This document shows, piece by piece, positions 1 to 8,791 of a DNA stretch of 26,982 nucleotides. How positions within the stretch are numbered: position 1 is the stretch's first letter; every line of letters starts with the position of its first letter. The position numbers and the translations under genes are program-made. Origin of the DNA: JAVZLH01 sp038883475 (lineage in GTDB: Archaea > Thermoproteota > Bathyarchaeia > Bathyarchaeales > Bathycorpusculaceae); the NCBI GenBank assembly GCA_038883475.1, contig JAVZMA010000020.1:1-26982 (forward strand), read 5' to 3'. The notes beneath the pieces were generated by a model. That model was not told where the DNA came from, made no database searches, and worked only from the letters and a program-made list of their open reading frames with translations.

Positions 1-699
<699 letters not shown>

Positions 700-773
700 A
701 TGTAAAAAGCCTACAGGGCCAACTGGAGGAGAAAGAGAACAACCGCAAAAGCGCCAAAGCCCATTAAAAATAT

Positions 774-802
774 GGATGGTTTTCTTTTAGTTTTAGTCTG
801 TT
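774..802 (+). terminator. T-rich probable transcription stop after 16S rRNA
   Basis: About 75 nt after the mature 16S 3' end there is a run of T-rich tracts (ggttttcttttagttttagtctgtt). Oligo-T tracts are the usual termination signal for archaeal RNA polymerase. No other RNA gene or reading frame is evident between 700 and 833. The call rests on base composition and position only. Confidence 0.4.
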
Positions 803-833
803 ATTATTTGATTTTGGTGGAATTGAATTGGGC

Positions 834-1151
834 TTATGTGGATTTGTAAGTTGTGTGGAGTTTCTCATGTATAGATGTTTGAGATTGCGTGTTATGTATC
901 GGTGGTTTGATTACGAGTGGTCGTTTTTGTATATGCTTGTAACCACATTCGCATTCGAAGCCAACAATTTTGTCGCCTCGCTTTATTTTGCGCCATTTCC
1001 TTGCGTTGCATTGGGTGTTCTGTTTATGAATTTTCCATAGAATTTTTGCTTCGTTAGGGGTTATTGGGGAGTGGTGTTTTGCTGATGTGAAGTACCACGT
1101 AAGGTATAACGTAAAAAGACCCCATAAAATGATGGTGATTGTTTCGAGCAT
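834..1151 (-). CDS. Small membrane-anchored protein with a Cys-rich segment, unknown function
   Basis: A protein of 105 residues if it starts at the second in-frame ATG (1151). That start has a GGTGA ribosome-binding site five bases upstream; the ATG at 1163 sits on top of this site and would add only four residues. The first 22 or so residues are one hydrophobic helix (LETITIILWGLFTLYLTWYF), consistent with a membrane anchor or uncleaved signal. The following region is basic and contains three cysteines with spacing C-x19-C-x1-C, possibly a partial metal site. The tail is polar. A TATA-like box (GTATAAGC, minus strand, 1181-1188) lies about 30 nt upstream. I do not recognise the family. It could be mis-predicted, but the ribosome-binding site, TATA box and helix argue for a real gene. 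Confidence 0.55.
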   Translation of the reverse strand: MLETITIILWGLFTLYLTWYFTSAKHHSPITPNEAKILWKIHKQNTQCNARKWRKIKRGDKIVGFECECGYKHIQKRPLVIKPPIHNTQSQTSIHEKLHTTYKST

Positions 1152-1180
1152 GTTTTTCACCATGTGTATTTTTGTTTTAC

Positions 1181-1245
1181 GCTTATACGATATGTCTATT
1201 CTAAGACATATCTAACATTTCAGTAGCATATCTTACGATATAAGC
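1181..1245 (-). promoter_or_regulatory. Nested inverted repeats at the promoter of the small membrane protein gene
   Basis: A perfect 9-bp palindrome (GATATGTCT at 1189-1197, AGACATATC at 1204-1212, 6-nt loop) abuts a TATA-like element read on the minus strand (1181-1188). An outer 7-bp pair, GCTTATA (1181-1187) and TATAAGC (1239-1245), encloses it, and TACGATAT occurs at 1186-1193 and 1235-1242. The location, just upstream of the minus-strand gene and downstream of pyrI, fits an operator or a structured termination region. Function is inferred from symmetry and position only. Confidence 0.4.
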
Positions 1246-1284
1246 ATTATCGCATGTTCCAATTCCGAACATTACACAAATTAC

Positions 1285-1749
1285 CTAAAACTGTTGAAGC
1301 ACGTCGTTTTTCTCCAGAATGTAGCCGCAATAATGGCACTTGAGCAGCAGAGGCTCTTCACTTTCAACATAGAATTTGTGTTGAACAGGCTCATTACTAT
1401 TGCTTATGCAAGCTGGATTCGCGCACTTAATGATATCTTCAATAACCGGTGGAAGTTTAACCCTTTGCTTTTCCACAACTTTATAATCGCGAATAATGTT
1501 AATGGTCGCATGGGGAGCCAACAACGCAATCTTATGAACCTCTTGTGGGTTAAGCTCCCGCCCCTCAACCTTAACTATATCCTTGACCTTGAAGCGTTTG
1601 CTCGGCACATTAATTGCAATGGTTATTACCCTCTTCTCTCTACCTGTAATCCCCAAAATCTTAACAACATCTAAAGCGTGTCCACCCGTAATATGGTCAA
1701 TGACGGTGCCATCTTTAATTTTTGAAACACGCAGTTCAGTCTCGCTCAT
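1285..1749 (-). CDS. pyrI: Aspartate carbamoyltransferase regulatory subunit
   Basis: Non-catalytic chain that binds nucleotide effectors and assembles with PyrB in the committed step of pyrimidine synthesis. With the ATG at 1749 the protein is 154 residues, the normal family length (E. coli about 153). The N-terminal allosteric nucleotide domain begins 'ETELRVSKIKDGTVIDHI'; the C-terminal zinc domain carries cysteines at 109, 114, 138 and 141, the expected C-x4-C...C-x2-C pattern. An upstream TTG at 1782 would add 11 atypical residues and is not preferred; a TATA-like stretch (minus strand, about 1784-1792) fits a short leader to 1749. It is divergent from pyrB rather than in a pyrBI operon. 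Confidence 0.96.
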   Translation of the reverse strand: MSETELRVSKIKDGTVIDHITGGHALDVVKILGITGREKRVITIAINVPSKRFKVKDIVKVEGRELNPQEVHKIALLAPHATINIIRDYKVVEKQRVKLPPVIEDIIKCANPACISNSNEPVQHKFYVESEEPLLLKCHYCGYILEKNDVLQQF

Positions 1750-1872
1750 GTTAATACCAATCAAAGAGGTATATCTAAACAAGGATAAAAGATTTTAACA
1801 GTATCCAGCCGTGGGGCGTTTCAAACAAAAGTTATTTAGGAGCTGCACAAGTGTTGTTTTAGGGGTGCAAAT
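1750..1872. promoter_or_regulatory. Shared divergent promoter region between pyrI and pyrB
   Basis: A 123-bp gap from which pyrI is read leftward and pyrB rightward. On the plus strand a TATA-like element (gttatttagg, 1831-1840) would place a transcript start near 1862, and AGGGGTG at 1861-1867 is a ribosome-binding site for the TTG start of pyrB at 1873. On the minus strand, a TTTTATCC-like box near 1784-1792 precedes pyrI. No clear operator palindrome was found. A single regulator acting in the middle could set the ratio of both subunits (inference). Confidence 0.5.
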
Positions 1873-2793
1873 TTGGAGTTTGAAGGAAGAGACATAATAT
1901 CAATAAAAGATTTTTCACGCGAAGAAATTAGCTACATTTTTGATGTCGCCAAAAAAATGGAGCCAATAGCCACAAAAGGCTCAGACATTCTAAAGGGAAA
2001 AATTCTTGCAACGCTATTTTTTGAACCAAGCACACGTACACGCTTAAGCTTTGAAGCAGCTATGCACAAGTTGGGCGGTTCAACTATAGGTTTTGCCGAG
2101 GCAGAAATAGCCTCAGTCAAGAAGGGCGAGAACCTTGCAGACACTGTGCGGACTGTGGAGAACTATGCAGATGTGATAGCCCTAAGGCATCCTCTTGAGG
2201 GTGCAGCGAAACTTGCAGCAGAATTCTCAAAAGTTCCAATTATTAATGGTGGCAGCGGTGCTGAAGAACACCCGACACAAGCCCTTCTAGACTTATATAC
2301 AATAGAGAAAGAGCGAGGCAAAATTGACGGTTTGAAAGTAGCCCTGGTAGGAGATTTGAGATATGGGCGCGCTGTTCATTCCCTCGCCTACGCGCTGTCA
2401 CTGTTTAATGTTGAATTATACCTTGTCTCTCCGGAATCTCTTAAAATGCGGCGTGAAGTTCTGCAAACAATAAAAAATAGAGTCTCCGTAACTGAGAGCA
2501 CGAGTCTCGAAAAAATAGTTCGCGTAATTGATGTTCTGTATGTTACAAGAATACAGAAAGAGCGTTTTCCAGACCCAGCTGAATATGCCAAAGTCAAAGG
2601 TTCTTATAGGATAGATCTGAAAACTCTCAGCGGTGCGAAAGAGGATTTAATAATTCTTCATCCTCTTCCGCGTGTTGATGAGATAACTGCTGAGGTTGAC
2701 AAAACTCCTTATGCGCGTTATTTCCAGCAGGTTTGGAATGGCATAGTTGTTAGAATGGCTCTTTTAGCCCTAACCTTGGGAGCAGTCAAATAG
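1873..2793 (+). CDS. pyrB: Aspartate carbamoyltransferase catalytic subunit
   Basis: Cytosolic enzyme joining carbamoyl phosphate and L-aspartate to N-carbamoyl-L-aspartate. The 306-residue length is typical. Signature elements appear in order: the carbamoyl-phosphate loop FEPSTRTRLSFE (50-61), VKKGEN (about 82-87), ALRHP (about 103), HPTQALLDLYT (about 133), and HPLPR near 264 in the aspartate domain. The start is a TTG, supported by AGGGGTG six bases upstream and by the conserved N-terminus beginning directly after it. Its partner pyrI lies head-to-head with it. The downstream gene converges on its 3' end. Confidence 0.97.
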   Translation: MEFEGRDIISIKDFSREEISYIFDVAKKMEPIATKGSDILKGKILATLFFEPSTRTRLSFEAAMHKLGGSTIGFAEAEIASVKKGENLADTVRTVENYADVIALRHPLEGAAKLAAEFSKVPIINGGSGAEEHPTQALLDLYTIEKERGKIDGLKVALVGDLRYGRAVHSLAYALSLFNVELYLVSPESLKMRREVLQTIKNRVSVTESTSLEKIVRVIDVLYVTRIQKERFPDPAEYAKVKGSYRIDLKTLSGAKEDLIILHPLPRVDEITAEVDKTPYARYFQQVWNGIVVRMALLALTLGAVK

Positions 2794-2820
2794 ACGTTTA
2801 CTAGCTTTGCTTTGTGGCTT

Positions 2821-5028
2821 TTAAGCCGTCGCAAAACGATTAAAAAAGGTTAGAGTGTTGACTGATCCGCATGATGGACATTTGTGCAGTAGGCTTAACC
2901 AGCTTCTTTTGCAGTTTGTGCAGTAGGTGAGTTTGCGGTTGTAGACGAAAAGTTCTGTGATGTCTTCCGTGAATAACCGATTTGTTAATAACAAAAGTTT
3001 GTCTGGATCATACAACCTTTCTTCAAGCTCTACTACGGTTAAGCTGCCGCCCAAGCTCAAATTATTTAACTTACGCTGCACAGCTAGAAGTTCTTGGGGA
3101 AAGTCACCGTCTTTTAAGTTCAGCACTCTGACAGAAGAATAAAAGGGTCTTTCTCTTGTGCCTGAAAATTTGACTTTTCCAACACCGTATCTTTCAATGT
3201 CTAGTTGTGCAAATCTTTCAGAAGCTTCAGGGTATGGAATTTCTGCCGGAAACAGCCGTCCATGTCTCGTGCTCATTTTGCGTTTAAACGCTGAAACGCT
3301 TTGGGCAACTAAATCTATGAACTCTAATGATTGCTCATCCGTGATGTTTTTCATGCAAACAATTTCCACTGCTTCCTTTAACCCAACAAGATTTATTATG
3401 CGAGAGCAGTTTTCAAGCCTGAAATACTGGTCGCCGTTTGCACTTTGCATGATGAATGGGAGTAAGCCCTTGCCGTGTTGTTTAAGCGTCCTATATTTGA
3501 TTTCCAAGGCACGTGCCGCCATCTCCAGTCTTTCTTTGAGGATTTCAAAGAACTTGTTTTTGTCGCCCTCACATTCGCAAGCAATCCTCGGCATGTTGAC
3601 AGCCACGTGCCCGAGGCAGCCAGTTCGCAAAGTGTCTATTTCCCAGTCTCCGTTTAGGTCCGCCACAAGTTTGCATCCGGAAGTCGAAAAGACAGAGTGC
3701 TTCCGACTTTTTTCGGAAAGATTTGCGAAATATGGGACCCCCTTTTCTGAGGCTAGTTTATGCGCTTTGAGAAGTATTGCTTTTGCATGCTCATCCGCCA
3801 ACGTTTCTGAGCGTATTTTTACGATTAGCTTTGGGTTAAAAATTGGTTTAATTGAACTTTCTTGAGCGAAAATATCGATGATAACCGAAGCCAGAAGCCA
3901 GCATTCTTCCAAAAAATCCCCGTAGCAGCCCACGTTTTCTCCATTAAAACCATACGCCGGCTTATCCGAGATGAAATCCGGAATTGTAAGTTCCACGCTT
4001 AATGAAGCGTTTACATGTTCGCCTAAGTTCATTATGAATAGGTGTAAAGCCTCTTTAACCTTCGCTGAATCTAGACCTCTTATAAAAGGGGCTAGGAAAA
4101 CGTTGAAATACTCAAAAGTCTGTTCCTCATCTGTTTCTTTGGCGGAGCGCACGGCGACGTTGAGAATGATTGATAATGCGGATTCTAGGTTTTGAGGCGG
4201 CGGATAAGAGGGGCGGAGAACATCTATTTTCTCTAAGTCTAAGCCTCTTTGGAGGAAAAATCGCAAATCATGCATTACTTGGCTTGGCTTCAAAATCCAA
4301 CCGCTTAAACCGCCAACATGAAGACTCCCGGATAAGTGGGCATCTGCAATGTCTCTTGGAAGGACATTTAAAAGGGTGTATTCTTTAAGAACAGTTTCTC
4401 CAGCCATTTCATTTATTGAGGCTGAACCCAGAGAAGACTTCGCTTTCAACTCTATTAATGTGGTTACATCATGGACAGGCAAGCCCAAACGCGTGAGTTT
4501 ATGGCGGTAATCTTCCAAACCTTTCTCAATTAAAATTGCATTTACAACCTCCCTGACGAGAGGAGCGGTCAAATATCTTGTTTTCGCTTTGAGCAGCCTC
4601 TTTTCTGCCTCCTTAGCCACTTTATGCGCCAGTTCCGCTGGCATTTTCGCCTCCTTCATCAAAGAACCTGCAATCTTGTTTACGTCAAACTCTTCTAGGG
4701 AGAATTTAGAGGTGCGAACAAGCATACCTTTTGGTTTGTAGGCTCTTTTCTCTATTTTGTCTGCAACGTCAATAACCATTTTACCAAGTTCGGTCAAACA
4801 ATACTTTTTTGTTTCAACATCCGCCTCAATCAAGTCTGCCTTAAGCAAAAACTTCAAATGATAAGCGAATCTTCCAGCATCCCTGCTTGGATTCATCTTC
4901 AACAAACTCATCAACTCCGTATATGAAAGAGAACCCCTGTCAAAAAGCAAGTTTAAAATCTGCAATCTGACAGGTGAAGAAACAGCCTTAAGAATTTTGA
5001 CCCCCCTAACACGGTGCGGAGCAGACAA
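2821..5028 (-). CDS. Winged-helix/ATP-cone/NrdD-like protein lacking the glycyl-radical site
   Basis: A 735-residue fusion. Residues about 8-90 form an ArsR-like winged helix (ILKAVSSPVRLQILNLLFDR, then a recognition-helix region around 42-66). About 101-195 resemble an ATP-cone, the nucleotide-sensing module of ribonucleotide reductases. From about 205 the sequence follows class III (anaerobic) reductase NrdD: AHLSGSLH, MHDLRFFLQRGL, a large barrel, FSTSGCKL with C452 near the expected thiyl-radical cysteine, and a C-terminal zinc ribbon with C703, C706, C717 and C720. In true NrdD a glycyl-radical loop (RVxGY-like) follows the ribbon; here the protein ends FFNRFATA with no glycine, and no other frame supplies one. 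No NrdG activase gene is nearby. I infer a dNTP/ATP-responsive transcription regulator derived from NrdD. Start is TTG with GGAG eleven bases upstream. A catalytic role using a separate radical subunit cannot be excluded. Confidence 0.85.
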   Translation of the reverse strand: MSAPHRVRGVKILKAVSSPVRLQILNLLFDRGSLSYTELMSLLKMNPSRDAGRFAYHLKFLLKADLIEADVETKKYCLTELGKMVIDVADKIEKRAYKPKGMLVRTSKFSLEEFDVNKIAGSLMKEAKMPAELAHKVAKEAEKRLLKAKTRYLTAPLVREVVNAILIEKGLEDYRHKLTRLGLPVHDVTTLIELKAKSSLGSASINEMAGETVLKEYTLLNVLPRDIADAHLSGSLHVGGLSGWILKPSQVMHDLRFFLQRGLDLEKIDVLRPSYPPPQNLESALSIILNVAVRSAKETDEEQTFEYFNVFLAPFIRGLDSAKVKEALHLFIMNLGEHVNASLSVELTIPDFISDKPAYGFNGENVGCYGDFLEECWLLASVIIDIFAQESSIKPIFNPKLIVKIRSETLADEHAKAILLKAHKLASEKGVPYFANLSEKSRKHSVFSTSGCKLVADLNGDWEIDTLRTGCLGHVAVNMPRIACECEGDKNKFFEILKERLEMAARALEIKYRTLKQHGKGLLPFIMQSANGDQYFRLENCSRIINLVGLKEAVEIVCMKNITDEQSLEFIDLVAQSVSAFKRKMSTRHGRLFPAEIPYPEASERFAQLDIERYGVGKVKFSGTRERPFYSSVRVLNLKDGDFPQELLAVQRKLNNLSLGGSLTVVELEERLYDPDKLLLLTNRLFTEDITELFVYNRKLTYCTNCKRSWLSLLHKCPSCGSVNTLTFFNRFATA

Positions 5029-5143
5029 TTCCTTTCACAACTCCTCTCAAAGTGTAGTAAAGTATTATTTGAGAATAAGAGTTTAAAGCTTAAGGAACAC
5101 TCTACCTTTATAGGCTCATAGGGAGTGTTAGACCCAGTGAAAA

Positions 5144-5218
5144 GGGGCTGTCGGCTAGCTTGGTCTAGGCTCTGAGCCTCGGGCGCTCGGGACCCCGGTT
5201 CAAATCCGGGCAGCCCCA
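5144..5218 (+). tRNA. tRNA-Pro (anticodon CGG)
   Basis: Acceptor stem GGGGCTG (5144-5150) pairs with CAGCCCC (5211-5217), discriminator A at 5218, no encoded CCA. The D arm is GGCT/GGCT with two G-T pairs and the conserved AG...GG...A loop. The anticodon stem TGAGC/GCTCG encloses loop CTCGGGC, giving anticodon CGG (proline, codon CCG). The T arm CCCGG-TTCAAAT-CCGGG is standard. No intron. A minus-strand reading frame across it (GLPGFEPGS...) is a typical artefact of tRNA sequence and is not a gene. Confidence 0.96.
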
Positions 5219-5245
5219 TCAAGCTTTTAGGTTTTGGGTTAGTGT

Positions 5246-6412
5246 TTAAACTGGTGGCGGTGGTCTTTCTGCCAGAGTCACAAAAACTTCTCTTTGTGTC
5301 CATACGCTGCTTGTTTTTCGCCAAACTGTCAATTTGAGAGTGTTTCCCGGAAGCGTTTTTTCTTCGAGATAGCTTGCTAAATCGTCTCCGTTTCTTATGC
5401 GGGTGTCGTTTAATGCAACTATTATATCGTTGGCTAATAACTTTCCATAAGAGGGGCCATCTGTCCTAACATTGGCTATTCGCCATCCATAAGTGACGTT
5501 TAACCCCAATGTTTGGGCTGTTTCGTAATTCATATCTATTCCCTCAATGCCTAAGTAGGAATGCCCATGGTAAGCGCCTGTTGTGATTAGGGAATGTATT
5601 TCTTTGAGTATTGTGTTTGATGGAACAGCGAAACCCAAGCCTTGCGAGTCTGAAACTATTGCTGTTGTTATTCCCACAACTTTACCATCATAATTTAGTA
5701 GTGGTCCGCCGGAGTTTCCCGGATTTATCGGCGCACTTGTTTGTATTATGTTTGCGATGGCGAAGCCTCCAGTGTACTCTTCGGTAATTGTTCTTCCGAG
5801 GGCACTTACCACTCCAGTCGTCATTGAACCCACTAAGCCATATGGGTTTCCAATGGCTATGACGGGATCGCCCACCTTCAAAGTTGAGGAACTGACAATT
5901 TGTAGAGGTTTAAACTCGTATTCAGGGGCGTCGACTACAAGGACGGCTAAATCTGCGTAGGGGTCTGTTCCATTTACTGTTGCAGCATACCCGTTTCCAT
6001 TGGAAAACGTTACGCTTATGTTTCCGGCTATTGCTCCATGCACAACGTGATAGTTGGTAATTACAACCATTAACCCTGAAAAGTTGTAAACAAACCCTGA
6101 GCCTTGAACTCCTCCAGCTCCGGTTCTTGCTTGAACTAGGACAACAGAATCCTTCACTTCTTCATATATCTGTGATAGCACTGTGCCGTTGTAGTATACT
6201 GTTATGTTTTGGTAGGTAATGTTTGAAAAGCCTGTTAGCTCTGATAATTGATTTTGGAGGTTTGAAACTTCGCGGTTTAGATTGTCAATTTCTTGATAGG
6301 CAATATAGTAGGTTGCTATGCCTCCAGCTATTAGTCCTGCTAGAAACACAAGTATCAGAATGACTGAAGATGTTTTAGTGTAAGCTTCATTTTGCCCATT
6401 CATCACGTTCAC
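5246..6412 (-). CDS. HtrA/DegP-type membrane-anchored serine protease
   Basis: Protein-quality-control protease of the S1C family, 388 residues. Residues about 16-38 form a membrane anchor, followed by a short coiled coil (about 41-60) and N-glycosylation-like sequons in a Thr/Asn-rich linker; the protease would face outside. The trypsin-like domain carries the triad H122 (ITNYHVVHG), D154 (YADLAVL) and S234 (NPGNSGGPLL). A single PDZ domain fills about 283-380 (YLGIEGIDMNYE..., LLANDIIVALNDTRIRNGDDL). The C-terminus is proline-rich. The ATG at 6412 gives the family architecture; the ATG three codons later is an alternative. It is followed by the convergent tRNA-Pro. Confidence 0.93.
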   Translation of the reverse strand: MNVMNGQNEAYTKTSSVILILVFLAGLIAGGIATYYIAYQEIDNLNREVSNLQNQLSELTGFSNITYQNITVYYNGTVLSQIYEEVKDSVVLVQARTGAGGVQGSGFVYNFSGLMVVITNYHVVHGAIAGNISVTFSNGNGYAATVNGTDPYADLAVLVVDAPEYEFKPLQIVSSSTLKVGDPVIAIGNPYGLVGSMTTGVVSALGRTITEEYTGGFAIANIIQTSAPINPGNSGGPLLNYDGKVVGITTAIVSDSQGLGFAVPSNTILKEIHSLITTGAYHGHSYLGIEGIDMNYETAQTLGLNVTYGWRIANVRTDGPSYGKLLANDIIVALNDTRIRNGDDLASYLEEKTLPGNTLKLTVWRKTSSVWTQREVFVTLAERPPPPV

Positions 6413-6481
6413 CTATCTTAATCGAGAATCAAGCGACTTTCCCAGAAATAAAAGTTCCGTAAAACTATGCGCACTCAAAAG

Positions 6482-7654
6482 TCATTCAAAAGCTCTCGCA
6501 GCCAACGATAACGACAAGAAAGCTGTCATCACTATCGCCACGAGGAACGGGAAGTAAGGTGAAAACTCATAGTAGAGGACACCGCCAACATAGGGGGCTA
6601 TTGTTGAACTGAGCATACTGACGGTTTGGGGTATGGAAACCCACCTAGCCCTAAAAGATTCTGGGGCGACCGGTCCTATGATTGCACTCATTAAAGACCA
6701 TGCTATGTATGAGCTTCCAGCCAAGAAGAAGGCAACTGTTAAAATGTAGAAATTGCCAAACGCTAGTAATAGGCAGAGTGAGAGGCTGCATAAGCCCATA
6801 GCAGCAGCGAGAGCATAAGATTTTTTCCATTTGTCGCCTAATCTTCCCAAAAGGATGCCTAAGACTGCTGAACCGAAAAATGCAATCGAACCCAAAACAC
6901 CTATTTCAAATTTGCCGTAGTGATAGACGTCTGCGAGGAACTGCGGTATGAAGGGTCTAAAGAGCAGCAAAATAAACATTACGACGGCAAAGAGAATCGA
7001 GAACTTAAGCATTGCAGAGTAGTTTTTTTCCTCTGGTTTCTGCGTACCGCTGATAGCTCTTTGGCTGCTGACAAACAGCAGCGCTAAACATGAAAAAGCA
7101 TAGAAAAATGCAGCCATATAAAAAACGATTTGCATACCGATTTTTTCCGCAATGTAACCGCCCACAGCTGGAGCGAAAATGTAGCCAAAAGACCATGCTG
7201 AAGAAAGAACAGTGAAAGTCAAAGTCAGATTTTTCCTATCTGCAGCCGTCACAATATAGGCTGTGCTAGTAGGTCCACCAAGCCAAAAACCCCAAAGAAT
7301 CATTCCAGGCAACGTTTGAAGCCAGCTTCTAGCGAAAGAAAAAATCAGTGGCGCTGGTATCCATGCAGCCCAACCGGCAATCATGATTTTTTTGCGGTCA
7401 TATTTGTCTGCAAACAAGCCAGCTAAAAACAGCGTTACGGCTGCAACTAAGCCTACAATAGCGTAGAGTATTCCAACCTCCACCGTGTTAGCTCCAAGGT
7501 TTTCAGTTATGTAATAGGGCAAGATGAAAGCGTAAAGTCCATCTCCAAAGGAACCAACCAAATTTGAGACAAAGACTAGTTTCAGGTCTTTGTTAAGCAC
7601 GCTGAATGGATAAGTGATTTTCAGAATCTTACTTTGGTTAGCTTTCGCTGACAT
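6482..7654 (-). CDS. Major facilitator superfamily transporter
   Basis: Integral membrane protein of 390 residues with about 12 predicted hydrophobic helices, the usual MFS size. The hallmark loop between helices 2 and 3 is present as LFADKYDRKK (80-89), and a degenerate equivalent, GRLGDKWKK, lies between helices 8 and 9, as expected from the internal duplication. The N-terminal 25 residues are polar and cytoplasmic. The substrate cannot be read from the sequence; the overall look is of a drug/metabolite efflux or sugar-type carrier. It lies alone between the HtrA gene and purA on the same strand, with gaps of 69 and 85 nt. Confidence 0.9.
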   Translation of the reverse strand: MSAKANQSKILKITYPFSVLNKDLKLVFVSNLVGSFGDGLYAFILPYYITENLGANTVEVGILYAIVGLVAAVTLFLAGLFADKYDRKKIMIAGWAAWIPAPLIFSFARSWLQTLPGMILWGFWLGGPTSTAYIVTAADRKNLTLTFTVLSSAWSFGYIFAPAVGGYIAEKIGMQIVFYMAAFFYAFSCLALLFVSSQRAISGTQKPEEKNYSAMLKFSILFAVVMFILLLFRPFIPQFLADVYHYGKFEIGVLGSIAFFGSAVLGILLGRLGDKWKKSYALAAAMGLCSLSLCLLLAFGNFYILTVAFFLAGSSYIAWSLMSAIIGPVAPESFRARWVSIPQTVSMLSSTIAPYVGGVLYYEFSPYFPFLVAIVMTAFLSLSLAARAFE

Positions 7655-7739
7655 TGAAACTCCTTTGTACTTGACGATTTTATCCTTTTCGTTTAGAAAG
7701 TCTTATTGCTAAGCGTGAACTCGCTTAACGAAAAGGTGT

Positions 7740-8738
7740 TCACTTTCTTCTATCAATTATATCTAGAGCTTCTGGACCCGTGCCAATGAGCACAACTGGT
7801 ATGCCTGTTTGTTTTTCGATTTCTGTTATGAACTGCTTCGCCTCGTTTGGGAGTTCCTCATATTTTCTAGCGCCTCGACTCTGTGGAAATACGCTGTCGA
7901 GTTTTGTCAAAGCAGCCTGCGTCGCGCCATTGATTTTAACGGCCTTTTTTGCGATTTCAAAGTTGAAGGGTGCGGAGCGCCTATCGCGTCCTGTTCCAGC
8001 AGCAGTTTCAAACCAGCCTCTTTTTATAGCTTCTTCCTTTGTTAACTCTCCTGGCATTGGTCCAGCACCAACGCGGGTCATGAAGGATTTGAATACTATT
8101 AGGACTTCGTCAATTCTTGTGGGTCCTACGCCGGCTTCGGAGCATATTGCGGATGCGCTTGTGTCTCTGCCAGTCACATAAGGGTAAGTTCCGTGATAAA
8201 GTGAGAGCATGAAGCCTTGTGTACCTTCTAATATGACGTTTTTCCCAGAGTCTAGTCCGTCGTTGACTTCTGACGCTACATCCGTCAGGTAAGGTTTCAA
8301 TTCTGGAATGTCTCTGGCGAGTTTCGCTGTTCTGCGTACGCGTTCCTCGATTGCTGGTCCCACACCCCATCCCGTCGTGCCTATTCCCTTCAAGTGGGCG
8401 CTTGACTTGTCTTGGATGGAGTGTTTCTCCTCAATTATGGATGCTTGCTGATCTACGCCTATACGATTTTTAACGTTTGTAGCCTCAACTTCCTCCAAGA
8501 ATTTTGCGACATGAACGTTTGCTCCAGCGCCAATCAGTAAGCGACATTTATCGTAAACGAAGGCTGCTGGAACCATGTGCAAAGCGTAACGTTTGCCTTC
8601 AAGCCAAACGGTGTGGGCGGCGTTAACAGAGCCCGTCCTCACACAAAAGTCGGGTTTATCTTTCAGGGCTAGGTAGGAGATTATTTTTCCTTTTCCCTCA
8701 TCTCCCCAGAAGGCTCCAACTATAACAGTGCAGGGCAT
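7740..8738 (-). CDS. purA: Adenylosuccinate synthetase (short archaeal form)
   Basis: Catalyses GTP-dependent condensation of IMP with aspartate, the first step from IMP to AMP. The 332-residue length matches the compact archaeal form, about 90 residues shorter than the bacterial enzyme. Visible motifs are the P-loop-like GDEGKGK at 12-18 with the catalytic Asp, the NAAHTV block near 39-44 with the catalytic His, GTTGWGVGPA near 120, EGTQG...HGTYPYVTGRDTSA near 170-195 and the guanine-binding region ending in GTGPEALDII. The ATG at 8738 directly precedes the conserved TVIVGAFWGDEGKGK start. Confidence 0.96.
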   Translation of the reverse strand: MPCTVIVGAFWGDEGKGKIISYLALKDKPDFCVRTGSVNAAHTVWLEGKRYALHMVPAAFVYDKCRLLIGAGANVHVAKFLEEVEATNVKNRIGVDQQASIIEEKHSIQDKSSAHLKGIGTTGWGVGPAIEERVRRTAKLARDIPELKPYLTDVASEVNDGLDSGKNVILEGTQGFMLSLYHGTYPYVTGRDTSASAICSEAGVGPTRIDEVLIVFKSFMTRVGAGPMPGELTKEEAIKRGWFETAAGTGRDRRSAPFNFEIAKKAVKINGATQAALTKLDSVFPQSRGARKYEELPNEAKQFITEIEKQTGIPVVLIGTGPEALDIIDRRK

Positions 8739-8791
8739 TTCGTCACCGTTGAGAAAGTTTACTGGGCATTATTTAAGATTGTTTGACAATT

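Noticed and set aside
3158..3865. 235-codon plus-strand frame
   Set aside because: Antisense shadow of the NrdD-like gene; that gene shows clear domain motifs throughout, this frame none.
4953..5324. Minus-strand frame reading GLPGFEPGSRAPEAQ across tRNA-Pro
   Set aside because: This peptide string is the well-known false translation of a tRNA antisense strand, and the frame overlaps the NrdD-like gene start.
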